NCBI GenBank assembly: GCA_030044695.1 | Contig: JASIDM010000072.1 | Location: 1 to 18,778, forward strand | Direction: 5' to 3' | DNA: 18,778 nucleotides | Origin: Thermoplasmata archaeon | GTDB taxonomy: Archaea > Thermoplasmatota > Thermoplasmata > Lutacidiplasmatales > UBA184 | Shown: in pieces, positions 1-7,464 of the stretch | Numbering within the stretch: the stretch's first letter is position 1 | Layout: each line of letters begins with the position of its first letter | Position numbers and translations under genes: made by a program | The notes under the pieces: model-generated | The model's database searches: none | Seen by the model: the letters and a program-made list of their open reading frames with translations, nothing else | Told to the model about the DNA's origin: nothing

Positions 1-320
1 TACGGGGCCCCGCCGCCGCCGACGGCGGCAGGCGGTGTCCCGCCCGCCGTCCCCGGGCCCTGCCACTCGGAGGGCGGCTGGCCGGGGCGTCGGCGGCGGC
101 GGATGAGCAGGAAGGCGAGGAGGAGCGCCACGAGCACCGCGGCGATCGCCGAGGCGATCCCCCAGAGCGGGAACGGCGAGGAAGACGGGCACGACCCGTA
201 CGTGCAGTTCGAGCTCGCCTGCACGATACCGGCGTTCGGGCTCAAGCCCGCGGCGACCACGACCGCGAGCATGCCTAGACCTAGCGACAGATGGACGATC
301 GCGCGGTTCCTGCGGTTCAT
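1..320 (-). CDS. small two-membrane-segment protein, copy A (partial, runs off left edge)
   Basis: Reading the minus strand from an ATG at 320 gives an open frame of 106 codons to the left edge with no stop, so the C-terminus is missing. Residues 10-30 form a hydrophobic segment. A short loop follows with the motif CTYGSCPSSSPFPLW, then a second hydrophobic segment, a run of five arginines and a Gly/Pro-rich tail. By the positive-inside rule the Cys loop should lie outside the cell and the tail inside. The protein is clearly paralogous to the one at 4790-5203: membrane segments, Cys loop and arginine stop all align. I do not recognise a named family. Two Cys five residues apart could form a disulphide or bind a metal, but that is speculation. 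Its start lies back-to-back with the plus-strand gene that begins near 359. Confidence 0.8.
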   Translation of the reverse strand, partial: MNRRNRAIVHLSLGLGMLAVVVAAGLSPNAGIVQASSNCTYGSCPSSSPFPLWGIASAIAAVLVALLLAFLLIRRRRRPGQPPSEWQGPGTAGGTPPAAVGGGGAP

Positions 321-358
321 CAGCCGTCTTCTAGCCTGGGCCGGGCTAGGGTCGTTCC

Positions 359-2509
359 ATGCAAGTGGTCCTATGTAAGCATGGCGAGAGTGTTGGAGCC
401 GTTCGCAAGGACCCGCCCAAGGGCCCGATGGGCCGGCGGCGATCTGGATGGGCTGAGCGGCCGCCGGAGCTCACGGTCGACTACGACCTGCTGGTCGGGG
501 GCACCCAGAACCTCTCCCTCGACGACGACTGCACCGGCTCGGAGCTGGCGTTCTCGCTCAACGTCTCGGTGAGCGCGGTGGACCTAGGGGCGAAGGTCCC
601 GACGTACCTCCTGGTGCCCCCGGGGGGCGGGACGCTGAGGACGCTACCGGACGGGCAGTCGGAGTATGTGGGGGAGGACGCCTTCGACGTGGTGGTCGTG
701 AACGTGAACTCCACGACCCCGGTGACCTCGGACCCGATCCCGGAGCCGGACAGTGCCTCGACGTGCCAGCTGACGCTGCAGCCGGGACCGAACGCGTTCC
801 TGGTCCCGAGGACGCAGTTCCTGAACACGACGCTGGGGTATGCCCTGCTGCGGAACGAACCGATGCCGGAGCCGAGCCCGTTCTGGAGCGACACGGCCCC
901 GCTCATCGGGTCGGCGGAGGCGGAGGCGATGCAGAACCTGACGGGCGACAACTGGGAGGGACCGTTGGGGTCGCTGTCGTGCTACTGGCAGCAACGGTCC
1001 CTGCCGGAGACCGCAGGGGACAGCGACTCGTCCGGGGTCTGCGACTTCCCGGAGTACGGGGTGCTCGACACCAGCCCGGAGTTCGTGAACGTGAACCTTG
1101 ACGGGGCGAATGCCACGAGCACGAACGCGGGGGGGTTGCCTTCCGACCCCACCCTGGAGGACGCGACGGATGCCGGGGGCTCGCTGCAGGGGCTCTTCCT
1201 GGTGAACGTCAACAACACGACGTACGACAATCTGACGACCGGTCAGGAGGTGAACCTCGGGCCGGTGCCGAGCCTCGATCTCCTGCTGGCGGCGCTGCTG
1301 GACAACACGACCGAGGGGGTCAACGGCACGGTCGAGGAGGTGACCCCCCAGCTGTATGGGCTCGGCCTCTCGTGGGCGGTGCTCACGGCGATCCCCAACG
1401 CGACGCTGGTCTACTCGGCGGTCTATGGCCCCCCGACCGAGGTTCAGACTTCGCAGACCGGTGGTTGTTCCTGGCTCGGATGCGTGTGGGAGGCGCTGAC
1501 GAGCATCCCGGAGTGGTTCGTCGAGGGTGTAGGCTACTTCTTCTCGGGCGACTGGATCGTGGCGTTCGAGGGTTGGGCGGCGTCGGTCAGCACTGAACTA
1601 AACAACACGCTCAATGGATTCTTCGAGGGCGTCTGGCAAGTAGTTTTCGACTTCGGCGCGGTCGTCGAAGGACTGGTCTTCTTCGGGGCGGCGCTCGACG
1701 CAGCCCTACTGACCTTGATCGGAACCGCTCTGAAGACCCTCGCCACCGACGTGCTCGACCCGCTGTTCGGGCCCCTGATCGCCCTGTTCATCGCCTATGC
1801 AGCGACAGAAACGGTGAACACAGCCGCCTTGATCGCTGACCCGTCGCCGGCGACCATCGCTCAGTGGTGGGACGGTCTCGGTGGATCGGTCTTCCTCCTG
1901 GGGCTCCTGGTCGCGACCATCCTCCTGACCGTGCTCACGATCGTGGAAGGCGTCGTCCCCGGGGCAGGCTTCATCTTGGGCCTGCTTGTGAGCGCGCTCG
2001 TGTCGGTTGGGGTGCAGGACGCGATCTCGCACTCTCCGCTCGATGCTGCCTCGCTGGGAGAGTCCCGAGACGTCGGGGAGGCGGCGACGGTGATCCGCGA
2101 CGCTATCTGCTCGGTCGATCAGGCGAGCTATCAGGCCGCGTGTGGGAACTCCACCCTCCTAGGCGGATTCTCGGCCGTGGGGTCCGCGGTTTCCGACGTC
2201 GGTGCCTATGCAAGTAGCGGCCTGGCCGGGGAGCTGATCGCCCAAGGGACCGCGAACGACCCCCTCTTCAACGTCGAAGTGGGGTTCGCCTTAGGGATCT
2301 GCGGCATCGCGTTCGCCGGCTATGCGTATTCGAACAAGGACTGGCAGACTGCGCTGGCCGGCGCGGTAGTTTCCTGGACAGGGTTCTTCATCGATGAAAT
2401 CACTCCATTCTTCACCGAACCGTCGCTTAGGACGCTGGATACCCTGAGCACGTACTTGGACGCCGCGACCGCCATCGGTGCAACTGCTGAGTTGGCCGGC
2501 TTCTTCTGA
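359..2509 (+). CDS. sequon-rich surface/membrane protein, probably 5'-truncated
   Basis: The frame encodes 716 residues. Residues about 40-415 look extracytoplasmic: Thr/Asn/Gly/Pro-rich, with about a dozen N-X-S/T sequons (for example N51, N69, N117, N156, N193, N251, N286, N291, N316, N322, N347) and spaced cysteines (C58, C136, C208, C228, C370, C375). Residues about 427-680 hold some six hydrophobic segments (near 427-456, 466-485, 508-530, 534-552, 640-657, 663-680). The family is not recognised. The first 38 residues are basic and low-complexity and contain no signal peptide. An in-frame stop (TAG at 347-349) rules out an upstream start, and ATG 428 does not help. A 370-residue ectodomain without a signal is odd, so the 5' end is probably lost. 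Codon usage changes near residues 360-415. The stop lies just before the next gene, so the two are probably cotranscribed. Confidence 0.6.
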   Translation: MQVVLCKHGESVGAVRKDPPKGPMGRRRSGWAERPPELTVDYDLLVGGTQNLSLDDDCTGSELAFSLNVSVSAVDLGAKVPTYLLVPPGGGTLRTLPDGQSEYVGEDAFDVVVVNVNSTTPVTSDPIPEPDSASTCQLTLQPGPNAFLVPRTQFLNTTLGYALLRNEPMPEPSPFWSDTAPLIGSAEAEAMQNLTGDNWEGPLGSLSCYWQQRSLPETAGDSDSSGVCDFPEYGVLDTSPEFVNVNLDGANATSTNAGGLPSDPTLEDATDAGGSLQGLFLVNVNNTTYDNLTTGQEVNLGPVPSLDLLLAALLDNTTEGVNGTVEEVTPQLYGLGLSWAVLTAIPNATLVYSAVYGPPTEVQTSQTGGCSWLGCVWEALTSIPEWFVEGVGYFFSGDWIVAFEGWAASVSTELNNTLNGFFEGVWQVVFDFGAVVEGLVFFGAALDAALLTLIGTALKTLATDVLDPLFGPLIALFIAYAATETVNTAALIADPSPATIAQWWDGLGGSVFLLGLLVATILLTVLTIVEGVVPGAGFILGLLVSALVSVGVQDAISHSPLDAASLGESRDVGEAATVIRDAICSVDQASYQAACGNSTLLGGFSAVGSAVSDVGAYASSGLAGELIAQGTANDPLFNVEVGFALGICGIAFAGYAYSNKDWQTALAGAVVSWTGFFIDEITPFFTEPSLRTLDTLSTYLDAATAIGATAELAGFF

Positions 2510-2512
2510 GGT
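2507..2512 (+). promoter_or_regulatory. Shine-Dalgarno site deciding the GTG start at 2518
   Basis: The sequence TGAGGT combines the stop codon of the upstream gene with a GAGGT ribosome-binding motif about 5 nt before GTG 2518. It supports the GTG start and translational coupling of the two genes. Confidence 0.55.
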
Positions 2513-2517
2513 AGCGA

Positions 2518-3054
2518 GTGATCGGCGCTTTGAAAATCCGCTTCGACCTACGCGAACTGCAGGCACGCGCTTGGCGAGTGAGTCAGAACCGGCAGAAGCA
2601 TTACGTGATGATTGGTGGCCTCGTGCTCATCAATCTCCTGTTCTTCGCAATCTACTACGTCAGGTTCAGCACGCAAGGTCTGAACCCATCCACCGAGTTT
2701 ACTCTGCTTCCTCTCCCGTTCTTGGAAGTCCCGTTCGTCCTAGCACCACTCTCCCTGGCGCAAGGCGCCCACGAGTTGGTTCTATCGGACAACGCCATCA
2801 TACTCCTCTACCCGTCCTCGAAGCAGCGGGTCTACGATCTGACGCTGGTTCGAACTCGCCTCAAAGTACGTGGGCACGACGACCCAGGCTACGGAGAGCT
2901 CCAGTGGTACATCTCCGGCGGCCTCCCGTATAGATCCTTCATACCTCCCGAGGCCAAGGTCGCGATCCTAGACCTGGTCCAACGTCAAGGGTTCCCACTA
3001 CGTCAGAAGGTCTGGCAGGGCGAGACGGTGTTCACGTTTGGCCCGAAGTCCTGA
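2518..3054 (+). CDS. single-pass membrane protein with PH-like domain
   Basis: This 178-residue protein starts at GTG 2518, 8 nt after the preceding stop. GAGGT at 2508-2512 lies about 5 nt before it and works as a Shine-Dalgarno site overlapping the upstream stop codon. Residues 1-29 are basic, residues about 30-50 form one hydrophobic segment, and the rest is soluble. The part from about residue 80, with alternating beta-like stretches (HELVLSDNAIILLY), ends in a probable helix at about 143-156. It resembles the PH-like domains of small prokaryotic membrane proteins. That resemblance is by eye only. The basic N-terminus suggests the soluble domain may be extracytoplasmic or cytoplasmic depending on orientation, which I cannot settle. 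The DNA is visibly less GC-rich than the rest of the window, which suggests foreign or fast-evolving sequence. It meets the flippase gene tail to tail. Confidence 0.65.
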   Translation: MIGALKIRFDLRELQARAWRVSQNRQKHYVMIGGLVLINLLFFAIYYVRFSTQGLNPSTEFTLLPLPFLEVPFVLAPLSLAQGAHELVLSDNAIILLYPSSKQRVYDLTLVRTRLKVRGHDDPGYGELQWYISGGLPYRSFIPPEAKVAILDLVQRQGFPLRQKVWQGETVFTFGPKS

Positions 3055-3115
3055 GTTTCGCTCGCTGGGCTGCGGCGGTCCTGAACGACCTGCGAGAGGA
3101 GGGCCCGCCCACCGC

Positions 3116-4675
3116 TCACCGCCGTCCCCCCCGCAGGGCAAGGGCCCAACGTCGCACCAACGGCAGGGGTCGCCCAAGGAGCCGCTCGACGGCCTCGAGG
3201 AGCAGGCGGTCCCCCTCGTCGGCGCGCCCGGTGGCCGTCGCCACCAACGCGAACGCCAAGGCGAACCCGACGACCACGACGGGGAGGGCGAGCGGCGCGA
3301 GGTGGGGTCGGAAGACGCCCAGCACGGCGGCGACCGGCACGCCCACGATGCCCAACGGCAATAGGAAGTCGCGGCCGAACGGGTGGTAGTCGTCCGCCGC
3401 GGCGACCTGCGCCAGGCAGAGGCCCGCGTACAGCACGTTCGCGATCGACCAGGCGACCGCCGCTCCGGCCGCCCCGTACCGGGGTACTAGCGCCACCGAG
3501 AGCACGACGTCCGCCGCGCCCGCGACGACCGAGTTGATCGCCGCGAGCCGGGCGCGTCCGGCGGCGATCAGGGCCGTCCACGAGGGGCCGAGCAGCGTCC
3601 CGACGAACGCTCCCGTCACCACGATCTGCAGCGGCAGGATCACCGTGGAGTAGTTCGGCCCGTAGACGAGGTAGAGCGACGACGACGGGAGGAAGACGAA
3701 GACCATGAACAGCGGCAACGAGAAGACCGTCAGCCACTTCGTCACCGTGACGTAGGTCAGGCGCACCGCACGGCGGTCCCCGCGGGCGAGGAACCCCGAG
3801 GCGACCGGTAGGAAGATGTACGACGCGGCGGAGACGCCGACCTGGACGAGCCGGGCGAACGTGAGGCTCGCCGTGTACGTCCCGACCTGGGCGTAGTGGA
3901 AGGCGCCGAGCACGAGCGTGTCGCCGTAGCCGGCGACGCTCGACATCACGCCGGTGATGAACAGCGGCACGGCGAGGGTCAGCAGGGCGGAACGCGACGA
4001 CCGGTCCCCGGGGCCGTGCAGGAGCTCGTGGGGTAGGCGCGCGACGCTGTAGACGATGACGGCCGTCATCGTCACCACCGCCGCGGCCGCGTACGCGACG
4101 AGCGCGTCGGGGAACGTCAACCGCCCGGGCGGAAGGAGGAACGCCGCCGCGAGGAACACCACGAACAACCCCGGACTGACGATCTGCAGGAACAGGGCGT
4201 TGGGAGTGACGTTCGAGAACCCCTGGAAGACCGCCGCGAGGAGGGTGCCGATGATCAGGCTGGTCACCGCGATGGCGAAGAACTCGAGACCGAAGCCGAC
4301 CTGCGAGGAGCCGAGGCTGCGGCCGACCTCCCCCCCGATGAGGAGCAGGACGACCCCGGTGACCACGGCGGCGCCGCTCCCGAGGGCGAGGGCGGTGCGC
4401 ACGATGGTCCGGCGCTCGGCGTCCCCGCGGGCGTACGGCAGGCTGCGGGCCACGGCGAGCGGCAGCCCCAGTCCGCCGACCGCGAGGAGCACCTGCGTCA
4501 GCGTGAACCCTAGGGAGAACGCGTTCCACTCGGCGAGCGAGACGCTCCGGACGATCACCACCCGGGCGACGAAGTTGAACCCGACCAGCAGGATCGTGGC
4601 GACCAGCAGGAAGATCGTCCCCGTGGTGACGGTGGCGAAGCCGCTCCGCAGGTCCTGGGAGGTCCCGGCCGCCAC
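3116..4675 (-). CDS. Wzx/RfbX-type lipid-linked oligosaccharide flippase
   Basis: This 519-residue, very hydrophobic protein has about 14 membrane segments in regular spacing, the length and layout of the polysaccharide-export branch of the MOP superfamily. Characteristic stretches are the N-terminal GFATVTTGTIFLLVATIL, LAEWNAFSLGFTLTQVL after the first helix, and the AAGRARLAAINSVVAG... VALVPRYGAAGAAVAWSI region typical of Wzx/RfbX proteins near residues 370-415. Family members flip lipid-linked sugar units across the cytoplasmic membrane; in archaea they serve N-glycosylation or exopolysaccharide. The start is GTG at 4675, chosen because the sequence becomes family-like immediately after it; a TATA-like TTTTAC lies about 35 nt upstream. 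The gene follows the small paralog at 4790-5203 on the same strand. It could carry another lipid-linked substrate; the family call is firm, the substrate is not. Confidence 0.85.
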   Translation of the reverse strand: MAAGTSQDLRSGFATVTTGTIFLLVATILLVGFNFVARVVIVRSVSLAEWNAFSLGFTLTQVLLAVGGLGLPLAVARSLPYARGDAERRTIVRTALALGSGAAVVTGVVLLLIGGEVGRSLGSSQVGFGLEFFAIAVTSLIIGTLLAAVFQGFSNVTPNALFLQIVSPGLFVVFLAAAFLLPPGRLTFPDALVAYAAAAVVTMTAVIVYSVARLPHELLHGPGDRSSRSALLTLAVPLFITGVMSSVAGYGDTLVLGAFHYAQVGTYTASLTFARLVQVGVSAASYIFLPVASGFLARGDRRAVRLTYVTVTKWLTVFSLPLFMVFVFLPSSSLYLVYGPNYSTVILPLQIVVTGAFVGTLLGPSWTALIAAGRARLAAINSVVAGAADVVLSVALVPRYGAAGAAVAWSIANVLYAGLCLAQVAAADDYHPFGRDFLLPLGIVGVPVAAVLGVFRPHLAPLALPVVVVGFALAFALVATATGRADEGDRLLLEAVERLLGRPLPLVRRWALALRGGRR

Positions 4676-4707
4676 GATCGGTGCCCGGCCGCCGGCCGCC
4701 CTCCCGA

Positions 4708-4715
4708 GGTAAAAG
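4708..4715 (-). promoter_or_regulatory. TATA-like box upstream of the flippase gene
   Basis: On the minus strand the sequence reads CTTTTACC about 33-40 nt upstream of GTG 4675. It is the only A/T-rich patch in this gap and could give the flippase its own transcript besides read-through from the small gene upstream. Confidence 0.4.
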
Positions 4716-4789
4716 ACTGACGACCGACGTCGGCCCTGCCCCGAAGCAGGAACTCCGTTACCCGAGGAAGCCTTCGCGAGCGGGGCCGG

Positions 4790-5203
4790 CTACTGCGAGC
4801 CGTCCGGGGGCGTCGTGTCGGTGCCGGTGTCCGCGCCCGATCCCTCGCTCCACTGCTGGGACTCCGGGGACTGACCCTCGGTCCAGGTCTCGCCGCCGGC
4901 CGCCGGCGCCGTGGTCGCGGCCGGCGCGACCTCCGCGGGCGGGGGCCGCCGGCGGCCCCGGCGGAGCAGCAGCAGGGCCAGGATGATCGCCAGCACGACG
5001 ATCACCGCCGCCGCGCTCACCGCCCACAGGGGGAACGGCGACGAGGACGGACAGTTACCGTAGGTACACGTCGAGGCGCTCACGATCCCCGTGTCGGTGT
5101 TCGGCAGGAGGCCCGCGAGCACGACGACGGCGAGCAGGCCCAGGGCGAGCCCGAGGGGCAGCAAGCGCGACGAACCTGCACGGGACGAACCGGCCACGGC
5201 CAA
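4790..5203 (-). CDS. small two-membrane-segment protein, copy B
   Basis: This 137-residue protein is a complete paralog of the partial protein at the left edge. It has a hydrophobic segment at about residues 14-33, an extracytoplasmic loop with CTYGNCPSSSPFPLW, a second hydrophobic segment at about 60-80, an Arg-rich stop (RRGRRR) and a disordered Pro/Ala then Gln/Ser/Gly/Asp tail with two Trp. The start is uncertain between TTG 5203 and GTG 5197. GGAGGT lies 6 nt before TTG, which favours TTG. No known family is recognised. The 15-residue loop differs from copy A at one position, while the tails do not align, so selection appears to act on the loop and membrane parts. The flippase gene follows 114 nt downstream on the same strand, so cotranscription is possible. 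A role in surface-polymer assembly is suggested only by that context. Confidence 0.8.
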   Translation of the reverse strand: MAVAGSSRAGSSRLLPLGLALGLLAVVVLAGLLPNTDTGIVSASTCTYGNCPSSSPFPLWAVSAAAVIVVLAIILALLLLRRGRRRPPPAEVAPAATTAPAAGGETWTEGQSPESQQWSEGSGADTGTDTTPPDGSQ

Positions 5204-5212
5204 CCCTCGACC

Positions 5213-5218
5213 TCCAGA
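5213..5218 (-). promoter_or_regulatory. Shine-Dalgarno site deciding the TTG start at 5203
   Basis: On the minus strand GGAGGT is followed by six bases and then TTG at 5203. The spacing to the alternative GTG at 5197 would be 12, so the TTG is the better start. Confidence 0.5.
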
Positions 5219-5232
5219 CGACGGGCCGGCCT

Positions 5233-5240
5233 ACTTAAGC
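5233..5240 (-). promoter_or_regulatory. TATA-like box (CTTAAG) of small protein copy B
   Basis: GCTTAAGT on the minus strand lies 30-37 nt upstream of TTG 5203. It is the only A/T-rich patch in a GC-rich gap. The same CTTAAG core precedes the arginine decarboxylase gene. Confidence 0.5.
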
Positions 5241-5350
5241 GTGCCGACTGAATTGACCGAGAGCGGGGTCGCTCCAGGGTCGGCGCGCGCCCCGCGGAGC
5301 GCCCACCTGGGGGAGTCCCCACGGGGCCCAGGCCCTGCCCGAGCCCGGCG

Positions 5351-5358
5351 TCATTAAC
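5351..5358 (+). promoter_or_regulatory. TATA-like box upstream of the GT-C-like protein
   Basis: TCATTAAC lies 22-29 nt upstream of GTG 5380, the spacing expected for a leaderless or nearly leaderless archaeal transcript. It faces away from the CTTAAG promoter of the divergent small gene. Confidence 0.45.
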
Positions 5359-5379
5359 CCGCGCGTCGGTCCGAGGGCC

Positions 5380-7446
5380 GTGAACGTCCCCGGCCCGCCC
5401 GAGGGGCTCTGGACGCTCACCCTCCTGCTCTGGGCCCTGCAGGCCGTGGTCCTCGGCGAGGCCGTACGCGGCTCCCTGGCGCGCTGGGTGGGACCGTGGA
5501 GGGCCGTCGAACCGATCGAGCGCGCCCTGCTCGACCTCTACCTCGGCGGAGCGGCGATGTACCTCCTCGCCGCGCTCGAGATCGGGGCGTTCGTCCGGCC
5601 CGCCGTGTTCGCGATCCCCGCCGTGGCCGCGGTCGTCGTGTTCGTGCGGGTCGCTCGGCGGCGGCGCCGCGGCGTCGCGGGGGCGGCCTCGGCTCCCCTA
5701 TGCGACCGGATCGTCGACCGCTGGACCGCCTTGGCGCTCGCCTCGGCCCTGGGACTGTTCCTCGTGGAGCTCGTGGCGGCGTTCCCGATCGGTACGGGCA
5801 ACACCTACGACGCGTCGCTGCTGACGACCTACGTCGCCCTGCTGACCCAGCACGGGAGCCTTCCGCTCTCGTTCCAGCCGTACGGCGCCCCGGCGATCCT
5901 GTACCCCCAGGGGACGACCGTGTGGTTCGCGTGGGCCCAGCTCGACTTCGCGCTGCCGGCGGCCCGGACGTCGCTGCTGGTGACGCCGCTGTTCGTCGCC
6001 CTCGCTCCGCTGGGCGGCTACGTCCTCGGACATCGCTGGTCGGGCTCTCGCGCCGTCGGAGCGGCGTTCGCGGTGTCGTTGGCATGGCTCGGCCCGGCGA
6101 CGCGGGCGCTCGTCGGCGGGAGCAACGACTTCGTCGTCGCGCTCCCGCTCGTGCTGCTCGTGGCCGCCCAAGCGAACGTCTGGGTCGGACGACGCCTGCC
6201 GTCCGTGGCGGAGGGGCTCGCCTTCGGGCTGCTGCTCGGCTACTCGGCCGCGATCAACGTCATCGGCGCCGAATGGCTCCTCCCCGCGCTCCTCCTGCTG
6301 GGGGTCGCGGGCTCGCCCGCGTTCGGAGGTCGGCTCCTGGCCTGGCTCGGGCGCTGGTCCATCGCCTTCGCCGGGGCGCTCGTCCCCGGGGTGCCGTCCC
6401 TCTACGTCCTCGCGAGGGCGCGGGCGATCCCCGCGACCCTTGCGGGGGAGCTGACGGTCGGCCCCGGCAGTCGCGCCGGGCTGAGCTTCGCCCAGGGCGT
6501 CGGCGGGGTCGACCCGTTCCTGTTCGGCCCGCACGACGTCGAGCTCTCGCCGATCCCGATCGTCCGCGTCGAGCTGGCGGCGCTCCTGGTGCTGGGGGTC
6601 GCCGCGCTGCTCTGGATCCGTTCGGAGCGTCCCGAGGATCGGCGATGGCGCGGGCCGTCCGGGATCCTGGGGGCGGCGATGGTGACGCTGATCGGCTGGA
6701 CGGGGCTCCTCGTCGTCGCCGGCGTTCCGGGCTCGTGGCTCGAGGACCTCGCGTTCATCTCCAGCGGGGCGGAGCTCTCGGTGGCGCTGTTCACGATCTA
6801 CGGGCTGCTCGCCGCGGTCCCCCTGGGCCTCGCCTTCGCGCGGCTCGAACGTCCCCCCGAGCTTGGGCGGCGGCCCTCGGGCCCCGATCCGCGGACTCCC
6901 GCGATCCGCTCCGCGGGGGCGTACGGGCCGATCGTCCTGGCCATCGTGCTGGTGGTACCGGCGGCCGTGCTGACCCCGGCGTCGCTCACCCCCGTGCTCA
7001 CGAGCACGTACGACGATTTCGGCAACGTCTCGTCGGGCGACTTCGCCCTGCTCGCCTACGCCGCGACGCACTTCGCCGCCGGCGAGCGGGTCCTGGTCGC
7101 TCCGGGGAGCGCCGGAGAGTTCCTGCCGGGGTACGCGCCGGGGATCGTCCTGGTCTATCCGATGTTCCCCGGGTTCCAGCGCGCGAACGCCTCCTACGCC
7201 ACCGTCGTCCGCGAGCTCTCCAACGGCACCCTGGACGCGAGCGGGCGCGAGGCCCTCGGCGCGCTCGAGCTAGCCTACGTCGTGGTGACCGGCAACAACA
7301 GCCGGCTCTGGCCCGCGTTCTGGGCCGCGCCGCTCGTCGCGGCGGAGGTCGGCTCAACGCGGACGTTCCCGACGGTGTTCCACGAGGGCGACGCCTGGAT
7401 CTTCAACGCGAGCGCCTGCCGTCCCGCCTCGCCGGGGTGCGGCTAG
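5380..7446 (+). CDS. polytopic membrane protein, GT-C glycosyltransferase-like
   Basis: This 688-residue protein has a dozen or so hydrophobic segments between residues 10 and about 540, then a soluble C-terminal domain (about 544-688) with sequons such as NVS, NAS, NGT and NNS, so probably outside the cell. The first loop after the fourth helix contains YDASLL at 143-148 and YGAPAILYPQG at 168-178. This order (acidic residue, amphipathic stretch, then a Pro/Tyr-rich turn) resembles the first luminal loop of GT-C-fold enzymes that use lipid-phosphate sugars. The assignment is inference from architecture; no family signature is conclusive. The start is GTG 5380, with a TATA-like box 25 nt upstream. 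It lies divergent from copy B and the flippase, which fits a role in surface glycan or glycoprotein building. A plain membrane protein of unknown function is the alternative. Confidence 0.65.
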   Translation: MNVPGPPEGLWTLTLLLWALQAVVLGEAVRGSLARWVGPWRAVEPIERALLDLYLGGAAMYLLAALEIGAFVRPAVFAIPAVAAVVVFVRVARRRRRGVAGAASAPLCDRIVDRWTALALASALGLFLVELVAAFPIGTGNTYDASLLTTYVALLTQHGSLPLSFQPYGAPAILYPQGTTVWFAWAQLDFALPAARTSLLVTPLFVALAPLGGYVLGHRWSGSRAVGAAFAVSLAWLGPATRALVGGSNDFVVALPLVLLVAAQANVWVGRRLPSVAEGLAFGLLLGYSAAINVIGAEWLLPALLLLGVAGSPAFGGRLLAWLGRWSIAFAGALVPGVPSLYVLARARAIPATLAGELTVGPGSRAGLSFAQGVGGVDPFLFGPHDVELSPIPIVRVELAALLVLGVAALLWIRSERPEDRRWRGPSGILGAAMVTLIGWTGLLVVAGVPGSWLEDLAFISSGAELSVALFTIYGLLAAVPLGLAFARLERPPELGRRPSGPDPRTPAIRSAGAYGPIVLAIVLVVPAAVLTPASLTPVLTSTYDDFGNVSSGDFALLAYAATHFAAGERVLVAPGSAGEFLPGYAPGIVLVYPMFPGFQRANASYATVVRELSNGTLDASGREALGALELAYVVVTGNNSRLWPAFWAAPLVAAEVGSTRTFPTVFHEGDAWIFNASACRPASPGCG

Positions 7447-7464
7447 GGCCCCGCGGGGACGTCG

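Noticed and set aside
3003..4529. 508-codon open frame on the minus strand within the flippase gene
   Set aside because: Its translation is Arg/Gly/Pro-rich low complexity, as expected of an off-frame reading of a GC-rich gene. The flippase frame has a coherent membrane-protein pattern.
5308..5325. Palindrome GGGGAGTCCCC between divergent genes
   Set aside because: Five-base arms in very GC-rich sequence are expected by chance, and no repeat copies were noticed.
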